From the NCBI GenBank assembly GCA_029982615.1, contig JARRBK010000016.1:1-37126 (forward strand): DNA of 37,126 bases. Reading direction: 5' to 3'. This stretch comes from Tepidanaerobacteraceae bacterium. GTDB taxonomy: Bacteria > Bacillota > Thermosediminibacteria > Thermosediminibacterales > Tepidanaerobacteraceae. Numbering within the stretch: position 1 is the stretch's first letter; each line of letters starts with the position of its first letter. Shown here one piece after another: positions 8,245-16,812 of this stretch. Made by a program: the position numbers and the translations under genes. The notes under the pieces were generated by a model. The model worked only from the letters and a program-made list of their open reading frames with translations, was not told where the DNA came from and did no database searches.

Positions 8245-10170
8245 ATGCGCACATACTCGGTTTATTTTAAACCGCAGGGAAAGACCGTGGAAGTGGAAAA
8301 AGGTACCAGCCTCATGGATGCGGCGCAAAAAGCGGGGGTATTTTTAGACGCTCCGTGCGGGGGAAAGGGCCAGTGCGGCAAATGCAGGGTGAAAGTAATC
8401 GAAGGGGAACATCGTTATCAGCCTTCCCGTCTTATTGCCCGCCAAGAAGAAAATATGGGCATAAGGCTTGCGTGCTTGACAACTGTAGAAGGCGATATGA
8501 CGGTGGAAATTGTGCAAACCGTCGGCGTTGATGATATAATAGTAGAAGATATTACAGCCGATTCAACAAAAAAATCAAGAGTAAAAAGAGCTGTTCAGGT
8601 CCTTAAAGACTCCGGAATGAAGGCTGAAAATAGCTTTAAGTCGATAAAAATAAAAATTAAAGAACCCACTCTTGACGACAATATTCCGGATTTAGAAAGG
8701 ATTGCACGAGAATTAACCCCATTGATGGAATCAAAAAAACCGGTCTGCTCGGTGGAACTTTTGAGGAAAATTCCGCGCATAATCAGGGAAACCGGTTTTG
8801 ATGTGAACCTTGTGATTAGGGAAGATGAAAAACACTATGAGATACTGGATGTTGCGGCGCAGAAAGATAGGAAGATATACGGCCTTTGCGTGGATATAGG
8901 CACCACAACTGTGGCAGCCTGCCTGGTGGATTTAAGCACCGGTGAAATTGAAGCATCAGCTAACTCAGGCAACCTCCAAATGCAGTACGGTGCGGATGTC
9001 ATAAGCAGGATAATTCATTCCACAAAGCCCGGAGGGCTTGAAAACCTTCACGATGCTATAGTCCAGGGCAATGTGAACAAAATGATAAGGCGCATGATGG
9101 AAAATAATGCTTGCAAGCCGGAGGATATAGTATGTTCCGTTTTTGCCGGCAACACTACTATGACACATCTTTTCTTAGGGGTGCCGCCTGAAAACATAAG
9201 GCTTGAGCCGTATATTCCTGCGTTCAGAAATTCCCCGGTTTTCAGGGCGAAAGACATAGCCCTCGATATCAATCCAAACGCTCCGGTTTATGTTCTGCCC
9301 AATGTAGCAAGCTATGTAGGAGGAGATATAGTTTCCGGGGTCCTGGCTGCAGGGTTCTGGAACAGCGACGAAGTCACGCTGTTCATGGATCTTGGCACTA
9401 ACGGAGAGCTGGTGCTGGGGAACAGAGAATGGATGGTGGCGTGCGCATGCTCTGCAGGACCGGCTTTTGAGGGCGGAGACATCAGCTGTGGCATGAGAGC
9501 AGCTCCCGGTGCAATAGAGTCGGTAAGGATTGATAATAAAACTCTAATTCCAGATATAGTTACTATAGGAAATACAAAACCCGCGGGTATTTGCGGTTCG
9601 GGAATAATAGACTTGATAGCGGAAATGTTTTTTTCCGGCATAATCGATGGTAAAGGCAAGATTAAGCAGTTTTCAAAAAGCTGCAGGATACGCTTTGACC
9701 GGCATTCAGGTTGCCGCGAATATTTGCTAGTGCCAGCAGAAGATACCGAAAACGGCCGCGAAATTGTGATAAACGAGATTGATATTGACAATTTCTTGAG
9801 GGCAAAGGGTGCTGTTTTTTCCGGAATAAAAACCCTTCTAAACAGCGTTGGACTCGGTATGGAAGACATAAAAAAGGTTATAGTTGCAGGAGGAATAGGC
9901 CAGAATCTTGATATAGAAAACTCCATTCAGATAGGCCTGCTGCCAGATATCGACAGGAGCAGGTTTGAGTTTATAGGAAACAGTTCGCTTATGGGAGCAT
10001 ATCTGTGCCTGATAAGCGATGAAGCCCGACAAGCAGCCTCTCAAATCGCCGAGTTGATGACTTATATTGAGCTCAGCGCGGACCCAGCCTATATGGAAGA
10101 ATTCGTCAGTGCTTGCTTTCTGCCCCATACCGACATAAGCTTATTCCCCAGCGTTCAGGCACGGATATAG
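8245..10170 (+). CDS. acsV: reductive activator of corrinoid protein (RACo, DUF4445/ASKHA)
   Basis: 641-aa ATP-dependent activator that reduces inactive Co(II) corrinoid back to Co(I). Its N-terminal [2Fe-2S] ferredoxin domain carries Cys38, Cys44, Cys47 and Cys77 (C-x5-C-x2-C...C). A linker follows, then an ASKHA actin-like ATPase domain with CVDIGTTTVAACLVD and LFMDLGTNGELVLG and the DUF4445 C-terminus (VAGGIGQNLDIENSIQIG). ATG 8245 is chosen because AGGGTGG lies at 8231-8237 and the ferredoxin strand begins immediately; the open frame extends 36 bases further upstream into the preceding hairpin. It partners AcsC/AcsD encoded upstream. Confidence 0.94.
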   Translation: MRTYSVYFKPQGKTVEVEKGTSLMDAAQKAGVFLDAPCGGKGQCGKCRVKVIEGEHRYQPSRLIARQEENMGIRLACLTTVEGDMTVEIVQTVGVDDIIVEDITADSTKKSRVKRAVQVLKDSGMKAENSFKSIKIKIKEPTLDDNIPDLERIARELTPLMESKKPVCSVELLRKIPRIIRETGFDVNLVIREDEKHYEILDVAAQKDRKIYGLCVDIGTTTVAACLVDLSTGEIEASANSGNLQMQYGADVISRIIHSTKPGGLENLHDAIVQGNVNKMIRRMMENNACKPEDIVCSVFAGNTTMTHLFLGVPPENIRLEPYIPAFRNSPVFRAKDIALDINPNAPVYVLPNVASYVGGDIVSGVLAAGFWNSDEVTLFMDLGTNGELVLGNREWMVACACSAGPAFEGGDISCGMRAAPGAIESVRIDNKTLIPDIVTIGNTKPAGICGSGIIDLIAEMFFSGIIDGKGKIKQFSKSCRIRFDRHSGCREYLLVPAEDTENGREIVINEIDIDNFLRAKGAVFSGIKTLLNSVGLGMEDIKKVIVAGGIGQNLDIENSIQIGLLPDIDRSRFEFIGNSSLMGAYLCLISDEARQAASQIAELMTYIELSADPAYMEEFVSACFLPHTDISLFPSVQARI

Positions 10171-10185
10171 ATAAAGTAAAGTGGG

Positions 10186-10411
10186 ATTCTGGTGTAAAAG
10201 CCACTTTTCTGCCGGAGATGGCACGGCCTGCAGCTCTCTGATGTTTCTTGCGTTTAGCTCTGCGCTTCGTGGAGGAGCGGCGGCAATTCGGCATGTGCCT
10301 TTCGCTTCGTCCGCGGGGCGGATGTTGTTCTAAACTTAAAGAGCGGCGCCGGAGCAGCTTTCCGGTGCTTTCGGCTATCTCCGGCAGCGGACTTGGTTTG
10401 TACACTAGAAT
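10186..10411 (+). repeat. structured foldback repeat, copy B
   Basis: Second copy of the element at 5081-5331, in the same orientation, filling the gap after acsV. Shared blocks include CTGCCGGAGATGGC, TGCGCTTCGTGGAGG (10261-10275), CGGCAATTCGGCAT, TTGTTCTAAACT and ATCTCCGGCAGCGGACTT. The ends ATTCTGGTGTA (10186-10196) and TACACTAGAAT (10401-10411) are inverted repeats. Where copy A has the hairpin GCGGGCA/TGCCCGC, copy B has a different one (TCCGC/GCGGA), so pairing is kept while sequence changes. Confidence 0.8.
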
Positions 10412-10469
10412 TAGGTATTAAATAGTGGTAAAATCTGAGTAAATCAATATTTAAATGGAGGTTTGAACT

Positions 10470-10709
10470 ATGAGCGAACACAATCATCCACCTGAAGGCG
10501 ATTCTCGGCAGGATAAGGATATGGAAACCCTGCGCATTCTTCTGGCCCATTGGATAGAGCACAATAAATCCCATGAGGATAATTTCCGAGAATGGGCCCA
10601 TAAGTCGGAAAAACTCGGAAAACCGAAGGTTTCAGAGTTGATATCAAAAGCTGCAGACTCGCTCAATGCCGCAAGCCTATACCTGCTGGAAGCAAAAAAA
10701 CACATCTAG
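10470..10709 (+). CDS. small His-rich helical protein, function unknown
   Basis: 79 aa, predicted all-helical and soluble. An acidic, His-containing start (SEHNHPPEGD) leads into LLAHWIEHNKSHEDNFREWA, then a second helix rich in Ala, Leu and Lys. The HWxEHNxxH pattern could bind a metal. The ribosome site TGGAGGT is well placed, and codon use resembles its neighbours. It lies between acsV and cooT, 59 bases before the cooT start, so a role in nickel or cobalt handling is a reasonable inference from position only. I do not recognise a named family with confidence. Confidence 0.8.
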   Translation: MSEHNHPPEGDSRQDKDMETLRILLAHWIEHNKSHEDNFREWAHKSEKLGKPKVSELISKAADSLNAASLYLLEAKKHI

Positions 10710-10768
10710 ACAATAAGAACAAAATGAGGCAAAATGGTATTGAAAACATTAAAAGAGGTGAAAAAGAT

Positions 10769-10969
10769 ATGTGCGAGTCCAGGGTTTATCTCATGGAAAA
10801 TGGTTCTGAAGTACCAATTATGGAAAATGTGATTTACATCGAGCCCCAGGACGATAAAATATTTATGTCTGACCTGCTGGGCGAGCAGAAAATAGTGGAG
10901 GCGAAAATAAAAGAGGTAAGGCTTCTCGAACACAAGATAATACTGGAGAACAGGAAAGATAAAAAATGA
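10769..10969 (+). CDS. cooT: CooT family nickel-binding protein
   Basis: 66-aa protein of the CooT family, small dimeric nickel-binding accessory proteins for CO dehydrogenase maturation. It begins Met-Cys (MCESRVYLMENG); Cys2 is the nickel ligand known in Rhodospirillum CooT. The remaining pattern of strands (VIYIEPQDDKIFMSDLLGE, then KIKEVRLLEHKIILEN) fits the family along its length. ATG 10769, preceded by AAAGAGGTG, is preferred to the open upstream extension because it places Cys at position 2. The stop overlaps the next start by four bases (ATGA). Confidence 0.88.
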   Translation: MCESRVYLMENGSEVPIMENVIYIEPQDDKIFMSDLLGEQKIVEAKIKEVRLLEHKIILENRKDKK

Positions 10970-11376
10970 TAGTAGCAGTAGTTGACGGCATGGGAGGAGG
11001 CATAGGCGCTCAGGTCATTGCCCTGTTGAGGCAAGACCTGCCGCCGGATATAAAGATATATGCCCTGGGTACCAATTCCGCCGCCACCACAAACATGATG
11101 AAAGAAAAAGCCAACAGGGGAGCCACCGGGGAAAGCGCCATAATATACTGCATAAAAAAAGCCGATGTGGTGGTGGGTTCCCTGGGTATAGTCATACCCA
11201 ATTCCATGATGGGGGAAATCACACCTAAAATCGCAGAGGCCATAACGGCATGCGGTGCAAAGAAAATCCTTATACCCATCATGGACAATGAAGATATAGT
11301 GGTTTTGGGCACGGAAAAAAAGCCGCTGTTTTTATCCATTAAAGAGGCAATAGAAAAAATAAAAGGGCTTTTATAA
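10966..11376 (+). CDS. DUF3842 family protein
   Basis: 136 aa. The N-terminal VAVVDGMGGGIGAQVIALL resembles a Rossmann-type glycine loop. GTNSAATTNMMKEKANRGATGESA and the C-terminal KKILIPIMDNEDIVVLG fit the uncharacterised DUF3842 family. No transmembrane segment or signal peptide. The ATG overlaps the cooT stop (ATGA), implying translational coupling and perhaps a joint role in nickel-enzyme maturation; that function is inference from position alone. Confidence 0.85.
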   Translation: MIVAVVDGMGGGIGAQVIALLRQDLPPDIKIYALGTNSAATTNMMKEKANRGATGESAIIYCIKKADVVVGSLGIVIPNSMMGEITPKIAEAITACGAKKILIPIMDNEDIVVLGTEKKPLFLSIKEAIEKIKGLL

Positions 11377-11392
11377 GCGCAGTTTGTTTATG

Positions 11393-11428
11393 GTGGAAGT
11401 TTTGCCGGCAATTCGGCATATGTAGCCT
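11393..11428 (+). repeat. degenerate fragment of the foldback repeat
   Basis: GTGGAAGTTTTGCCGGCAAT and the following TCGGCAT match the central part of copies A and B (GTGGAGGTTCGCCGGCAATT in A). The terminal arms are missing. It sits just before the ribosome site of the next gene, in the same orientation as the two full copies. Confidence 0.6.
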
Positions 11429-11451
11429 TTTGCCCAACCAGGAGGAAGAAA

Positions 11452-12750
11452 ATGGATATTAAGGCTGCAGTTAATTCCCTAGAAGATAAACTCAAAAAAT
11501 ACCGCCGGGATTTTCATAAATACCCGGAGCCGGGCTGGCTGGAGTTCAGGACTTCCAGCAAAATAGCTTCAGTTTTGATGAAGCTGGGGTATGAAGTGAA
11601 AGTAGGGCATGAAGTTGTTAAAAAAGAGGCAGCTATGGGCAGGCCCGGTGATGAGGTCATCGCTAAAAATGTGGAACGCGCCGTAAAAGAAGGTGCTGAC
11701 CCGGAGATACTAAAGAGAATGGATGGTCTTACGGGAGTCTTGGGAATTATGGATACCGGCAGGCCAGGGCCGACCCTAGCTTACCGGTTCGATATAGATG
11801 CTGTAGAAGTGGATGAGGCAAGGGAGCATAATCACAGACCGTATAAAGAAGGTTTTTCTTCAGAGCATCCAGGTGTGATGCATGCCTGCGGCCATGACGG
11901 CCATGCAGCTGTAGGATTGGGCCTGGCGGAAGTGCTCACCCGGCTGAAAGATGAGCTTCACGGAGAGGTAAAGCTCATCTTTCAACCCGCCGAGGAAGGA
12001 GTAAGAGGTGCCAGAGCAATGGTGCAAGCAGGCGTGGTGGATGACGTCGATTATTTTCTTGCACTGCATATAGGCTTTGGAAAATCCGGCGGTATAGGAA
12101 TCGTAACCAGGAGCGCCGGATTTTTTGCCACATCGAAGCTGGATGTGGAATACCGCGGTAGAGCCTCCCATGCCGGAGCCGCTCCCCAGGAGGGAAAAAA
12201 TGCATTGCTGGCGGCGGCTACCGTTGCCCTGAACCTTCACGCCATAGCTCCCCACAGCGATGGCGCCACCAGGGTAAATGTTGGTGCTCTGATGGCAGGC
12301 ACCGGGAGGAATGTGATTTGCGACAGGGCTGTCATAAAGCTGGAAACCCGGGGAGCTACCACAGCGCTGAACGATTATGTGAAAAAGAAAGCATTAAAAA
12401 TAATAGAGGCAGGCGCCGCTATGTATGACCTGGATTATACGATACACGAGGTAGGATGTGCCATGAGCGCCGAAGGCGACGAGGAACTGGCGTCTATGAT
12501 AAAAAGCATTGGCAGGGAATTAGGAGTTGAACATATTATAGACGAAGGCTCTATGGGCGGCAGCGAAGATGCCACATATTTCATGGAAAAAGTCCGGAGC
12601 AGGGGTGGTAAGGCCCTTTATTATCAGGTCATAACTCCCATAGCTGCAGACCATCACAGCAGCCGTTTTGATTTTGACGAAAGGGGGCTTTCGCTGGCAG
12701 TGGTTCTCCATGCGGAAATGGCGAAAAAGTTACTTAACCCTTCTAATTAA
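11452..12750 (+). CDS. M20 family amidohydrolase, AbgA-like
   Basis: 432-aa metallo-amidohydrolase. It closely follows the pattern of E. coli AbgA, the p-aminobenzoyl-glutamate hydrolase subunit: RRDFHKYPEPGWLEFRT, the insertion before LTGVLGIMDTGRPGPTLAYR, MHACGHDGHAAVGLGLA (metal ligands), QPAEEGVRGARAMV, and a C-terminal HHSSRFDFDERGL. The dimerisation domain lies in the middle (about residues 220-330). In E. coli the enzyme is AbgA plus AbgB; only one subunit gene is seen here. A link to folate breakdown products would suit a folate-heavy acetogen but is inference. The ribosome site AGGAGG is well placed. Confidence 0.88.
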   Translation: MDIKAAVNSLEDKLKKYRRDFHKYPEPGWLEFRTSSKIASVLMKLGYEVKVGHEVVKKEAAMGRPGDEVIAKNVERAVKEGADPEILKRMDGLTGVLGIMDTGRPGPTLAYRFDIDAVEVDEAREHNHRPYKEGFSSEHPGVMHACGHDGHAAVGLGLAEVLTRLKDELHGEVKLIFQPAEEGVRGARAMVQAGVVDDVDYFLALHIGFGKSGGIGIVTRSAGFFATSKLDVEYRGRASHAGAAPQEGKNALLAAATVALNLHAIAPHSDGATRVNVGALMAGTGRNVICDRAVIKLETRGATTALNDYVKKKALKIIEAGAAMYDLDYTIHEVGCAMSAEGDEELASMIKSIGRELGVEHIIDEGSMGGSEDATYFMEKVRSRGGKALYYQVITPIAADHHSSRFDFDERGLSLAVVLHAEMAKKLLNPSN

Positions 12751-12788
12751 ACAAACTGGCCCATACATATCAGCCCGGCCAGTTTGTT
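12750..12788 (+). terminator. terminator after the amidohydrolase gene
   Basis: A 12-bp perfect stem (AACAAACTGGCC with GGCCAGTTTGTT) with a 15-base loop directly after the stop codon. The downstream T-tract is weak, so it may be only partly efficient; it overlaps the -35 of the next promoter. Confidence 0.6.
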
Positions 12789-12811
12789 GTCTGTACTCTA
12801 TATGCTATAAT
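12784..12811 (+). promoter_or_regulatory. sigma-A promoter for the HAD gene
   Basis: TTGTTG (12784-12789), a 16-bp spacer and TATAAT (12806-12811), about 50 bases before the GTG start. The -10 is perfect and the -35 matches 4 of 6 positions. Confidence 0.5.
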
Positions 12812-12860
12812 ACTTTTTTAGCAGATTTAATTATTATTAAGAGAAAAGAGGTGTTAAGCT

Positions 12861-13316
12861 GTGAGATGGAATATTCCGAATTACCGTACTCTGGAAATCG
12901 AGAATATTGTGCTGGATTATAACGGTACATTTGCGAAAGATGGTAAGCCGATAGATGATGCAATTGCTATTATAAATGAATTAAGCGAACAATATAAAAT
13001 CTATGTGCTGACTTCAGACACTTACGGCACCGCCGGGGATCTAAAAAAAATAATGAAAGCCGAAATTCATATAGTGGGCAGCGCCGAGGATAAAAAGCAA
13101 TTTGTTGAAAGGCTTCATGGCGGCAAAGCATGTATAGGAAATGGCAATAACGATACCGGCATGTTTGAAATAGACGACCTTTCAATATGCGTGCTGGGGA
13201 ATGAAGGCGCTGCGGCAAATGCTTTGCTCAAAGCCGATATAGTTGTGAAAAACATTATTGAAGCTCTTGAGCTTTTTAAAAATCCGAAGAGAGTGACCGC
13301 AACATTGAGGTTTTAG
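12861..13316 (+). CDS. small HAD-superfamily hydrolase (P-type-ATPase-like)
   Basis: 151-aa soluble HAD core without a cap domain. Motif I is LDYNGT with the nucleophile at Asp19; motif II is the Ser/Thr in VLTSDT; motif IV is GNGNNDTGM, the magnesium site. Position +2 after the nucleophile is Asn rather than the usual catalytic Asp of phosphatases, which resembles soluble P-type-ATPase-like HADs. Substrate unknown. The GTG start at 12861 follows AGAGGTG at 12847-12853. It has its own promoter and is convergent with the large - strand gene, with no obvious terminator between them. Confidence 0.82.
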   Translation: MRWNIPNYRTLEIENIVLDYNGTFAKDGKPIDDAIAIINELSEQYKIYVLTSDTYGTAGDLKKIMKAEIHIVGSAEDKKQFVERLHGGKACIGNGNNDTGMFEIDDLSICVLGNEGAAANALLKADIVVKNIIEALELFKNPKRVTATLRF

Positions 13317-13374
13317 TGGAAGCTATATTAAATGGATCATAACACCAATTACAGTTAATATTTGCATTATGAAA

Positions 13375-16300
13375 TCATTCGTCGATATTAGCAGTCTTTG
13401 TATTCTGGTCCCATGTGACTTTTGCTCCCAGCACTTCGCTCACAAACCTCAAGGGCACCATGGTTCTGTCGTTTTTAAGCTCTGCTCGGGTATCGAATAT
13501 TACGGTTCTGCCATTTACTGTAGCTTTGTTTTCGCCTATCTTGAGCAGAATTGCCAGCTCGCTGCCGTCTTTTTTATTCTTTCCTTTTATGCTTACAGTT
13601 TTTGTATTCTGGTTCCAAGAGACAGTCGCATCCAGGCTTTCGGATATGAACCTCACCGGCACCATGGTGCGCGAGTCTTTATTAATATAAGGCTGCTGGT
13701 CCGGGAAGGAAATTTCTTTCCCGTTGACTTTTATTGTTATATCCACCACAGTTATGCTGAAGGAGGACGATATCCCTGCGGTCTTTGCATTCAGATTCAA
13801 AGTGCCTGTTTTGGTAGCCGTAAGCGTAAGGGAGTGGGAATCAAAACTGCCCATGCCGCTGGAGAGTTTCCAGTCTACCGCATAAGGGTAAGACAATAGT
13901 ATCTTCTGGCTTGCCGGGGAGATGCCGTAGACCTTCAGGCTGGCGGCGACGCCTTTTTTTACGGCAGGCGTTTCACAAACTATTTTTTCTATCAACGGAA
14001 TTACTTTATAGTAAACTTTTCCTCCCGTTATATTGAAAATGGCGATGGAAGGCTCTTTTGCGTTTGTCCCTGGCAGTGAAATGTAATGCACCCCGCTGTC
14101 CATGCCTGCTCCAAAACGACTTGCACCGCCGCAGAGCACCCATATGTCGAGATTTTTATTTTTAACATAATCCGATAATATCTTTTTCAGCAGGTTGCCT
14201 TCCAGAGAATCGGAAAAGTTTTCCGGTGCTCTATCTATTGCGATGATTACGGTTCTGGATTTCGGCAGCGCGTTTAAATCCTGCTGGAGCTTTAACCATT
14301 GATTGTAATTCGTAAGCCTCAGACTTCCTTTTGAAGAATCCAGTAGTATGAAGAAGGCTTCTTTGTCTGCTAGAGTTTGATAGCCCGACCCAGTCGATTT
14401 CATTTTTTTAATAAAGGTTCCCAGCAGGCTGGCGGATGATACTTTTCCACCTGCAGAAAATTTGCCGGCTATTAAATTTATCTTTGGTTTATATTGGTTT
14501 GCAAGAAAAGCTGCAAGGTTTGCCGCCTTCTGGCTTTGAACGCTGGAATCCACCGTTATGCCTCCAATGGCGCTGAAGGTGAGATTTCCAATTTTTGAGG
14601 AATTGTTAGCGGAATCAAACCAGAAAGATGGAGACGGCAGCAGGGATTCGTCATACTTTCCTGCCACCAAAGCAGCAAGACTGTCCAGATATATGACTCC
14701 TGCATCGCTGTCGGTCGGGTCCGTTTCCACCAAATAAATGCGTTTTAATATAAACGGCTCCCTGCCGTTGGGGAGTTGAGCTTCGACTTTCTTCCACCCC
14801 TGCCAGTCGATGTTTTTTGAAAAATCTATATTGTAATCATTTCCGTCGGCATCAGTCACTGTGCCGCGAAGCCAGTGCCCTTTTGCTTGGCCATACACCA
14901 TCAGCGACAGCTTCACTGTGCCTTGTGGGAGCGAAAGGCCGCCCCTAAAGTTTACATACGCTGCCCGGGTACTATCGCTCAAGGGAAATTCATAGGCGAG
15001 TTTTCCCGAAGAATTGCCTTGTTTTACTGGTTCCGGCTGGGTCACAATCGAGAAGCCTCCCCCGATGTCAGACGGATATGAAGAAAATTCCTTGCCCTCC
15101 GGTTTTTCAAAGTCTTCCAGAATTTTTTCACCCATTCCGACCTGTACCAGAGCTCCAGCTCTAAGACCCGAAAAATTAGCGATGACGGCGCCGCTGGCAG
15201 GATTCTGTCCTGCAATGAATTCACCGGCACTGAAGTTCCCTATATCGCCCTTCACTTCCCATTTTATGTCCATGGATTCTACAGGAGCTTTAAAACCTTC
15301 TGCATCAGTTATAGTGACATCAAAAGCCTTTTTATCTCCCGAATTCAATTGTACTTTTGCCGGGTTCACCGAAAGCGATGCACCGTCGGTGAGCACCTTT
15401 ATTTCTTGGGTGGCTATAATACCTTCCAAACTGGCCGTTACTTGGCCGTATCCGGGCTTTAGTGCGTAAAACACATTTTTATTGAATGAGCCCAGGCTGC
15501 CGGTGACACTCCATTTAACGCTGCTCTGGTCTATATCCACCGGGTTATAGTTTTTGTCATACGCCCTTACCTCAAACGTCCTGTGTCCGCCTTTTGGAAT
15601 GTTAAAGGAGCTGGATACAATCTTAATACCGTATACACTGCCAGATGAAGCTTTGGAAAAAATGCCGATGCCGTTGGCTATCAGCCTTTGGACGCCTTCA
15701 GAAACGCTGTTTATCACCTGAGGCTGCTTTTCTCCCAGAGGCCTCACAGCCATGGTGGACGAGCCGCCCCCGTCGAGGTTCAAGGCAAAGGAGGCCCCTA
15801 GCTTCACCATCAGTTCTGCCAGCTCTTTTTGTGTCATTCCGCGGCTTGCAGCCTGACGACCGTCTACCACTACCAGGAACATGGTCTTTCTGTCTGCAGA
15901 AAAACCCACCGCTGTCCTGGGATTAGCTCCCGGTATATTATGGGAAAACTCAGCAGGAATAGTCCCGTTGTCCACCAGAACGGCTCCGCCACCCAACGCC
16001 ATTTTCAGATTTGAAATGTCCGGAGTGATATTTAGATCAAGCTTAACCGGGTCTCCAACTTTAAAATGGCTTTTGAGAAAATTGGCACCGTCTCCCCTGG
16101 CAGCAAGTACCATGCCGTCTTTCGGAATGTCGACGGCTTTTCCGTCAGTGATATTTTCTATACGGTTGTTTTTAATTATGGCGAAAGTCAGATCTGAGGC
16201 GGTTTCGGCAACAGCGGGCGTGGTTGTTCCAAAATCCGGGGTGTATACAAAAATCTTGCTGTAACTGTCCCCAATCTTGTTTATTGCACCGATATCAAAG

Positions 16301-16812
16301 GTTGTTTCGTCAGGGGCTTCAACCTTTCCTGAAAATTCCATTCGGAGAATTTCCGGGAGTTTGTCCAGTGTCAAGCCGAAAGCAGCCATATCTTGGCGGT
16401 TAGAAGGCGATGAAACCAGCCTGCCGCTTTTCACCTGGACCCCTACAGGGGATGAAGGCGTGGCCATTATAAAGAAATCGCCGTTTACGCCCGCTACGGC
16501 GTTGCTTTCCTGAACCATCTTGCCTAGGGAATCCCTCTGCGAAAGCCCTTTTGAAGGCAAAAGCGAATCAATGATTACATTATCCGAGGAAAGGTCAATT
16601 TTTAAAATATGAATTTTTTGCCATCCCAGGGAGGTAAAAAGCGTTTTCCCCTCATAAGTTACTCCTGCAGTTACAGGGAACACCTGGGATTCCTCATAAA
16701 GAGATACTTCCTGGGCAAAAGCAGGAAGAGCAATCATTAAATTCCACACAGCTAGGAGAATTGCGACGATGCATTTTCTCCAAAGCTTAGTATGGTAAAA
16801 ATTATGTAGCAT
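13375..16812 (-). CDS. secreted phosphodiester glycosidase (NAGPA) protein with Ig-like and stalk domains
   Basis: 1145 aa. Residues 1-33 are a signal peptide (KLWRKC, hydrophobic core, ALPAFA|Q). Residues about 80-385 are a NAGPA/phosphodiester-glycosidase domain with GVNGDFF, NPRTAVG and NLDGGGSSTM. Two bacterial Ig-like domains follow (about 395-560), then a beta-rich, possibly carbohydrate-binding region (565-715), a region resembling a degenerate calcineurin-type phosphoesterase (740-925), and two copper-amine-oxidase-N type stalk repeats at the C-terminus (TMVPVRFISESL and TMVPLRFVSEVL). ATG 16812 is chosen because it has GGAGGG upstream and yields a proper signal peptide. Probably extracellular and wall-associated, acting on exopolysaccharide or wall glycans; the substrate is unknown. 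Confidence 0.88.
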   Translation of the reverse strand: MLHNFYHTKLWRKCIVAILLAVWNLMIALPAFAQEVSLYEESQVFPVTAGVTYEGKTLFTSLGWQKIHILKIDLSSDNVIIDSLLPSKGLSQRDSLGKMVQESNAVAGVNGDFFIMATPSSPVGVQVKSGRLVSSPSNRQDMAAFGLTLDKLPEILRMEFSGKVEAPDETTFDIGAINKIGDSYSKIFVYTPDFGTTTPAVAETASDLTFAIIKNNRIENITDGKAVDIPKDGMVLAARGDGANFLKSHFKVGDPVKLDLNITPDISNLKMALGGGAVLVDNGTIPAEFSHNIPGANPRTAVGFSADRKTMFLVVVDGRQAASRGMTQKELAELMVKLGASFALNLDGGGSSTMAVRPLGEKQPQVINSVSEGVQRLIANGIGIFSKASSGSVYGIKIVSSSFNIPKGGHRTFEVRAYDKNYNPVDIDQSSVKWSVTGSLGSFNKNVFYALKPGYGQVTASLEGIIATQEIKVLTDGASLSVNPAKVQLNSGDKKAFDVTITDAEGFKAPVESMDIKWEVKGDIGNFSAGEFIAGQNPASGAVIANFSGLRAGALVQVGMGEKILEDFEKPEGKEFSSYPSDIGGGFSIVTQPEPVKQGNSSGKLAYEFPLSDSTRAAYVNFRGGLSLPQGTVKLSLMVYGQAKGHWLRGTVTDADGNDYNIDFSKNIDWQGWKKVEAQLPNGREPFILKRIYLVETDPTDSDAGVIYLDSLAALVAGKYDESLLPSPSFWFDSANNSSKIGNLTFSAIGGITVDSSVQSQKAANLAAFLANQYKPKINLIAGKFSAGGKVSSASLLGTFIKKMKSTGSGYQTLADKEAFFILLDSSKGSLRLTNYNQWLKLQQDLNALPKSRTVIIAIDRAPENFSDSLEGNLLKKILSDYVKNKNLDIWVLCGGASRFGAGMDSGVHYISLPGTNAKEPSIAIFNITGGKVYYKVIPLIEKIVCETPAVKKGVAASLKVYGISPASQKILLSYPYAVDWKLSSGMGSFDSHSLTLTATKTGTLNLNAKTAGISSSFSITVVDITIKVNGKEISFPDQQPYINKDSRTMVPVRFISESLDATVSWNQNTKTVSIKGKNKKDGSELAILLKIGENKATVNGRTVIFDTRAELKNDRTMVPLRFVSEVLGAKVTWDQNTKTANIDE

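Noticed and set aside
5081-10411. Insertion sequence made of the two foldback repeats as ends of a composite element.
   Set aside because: No transposase lies between them, and the enclosed genes form an ordinary acs operon.
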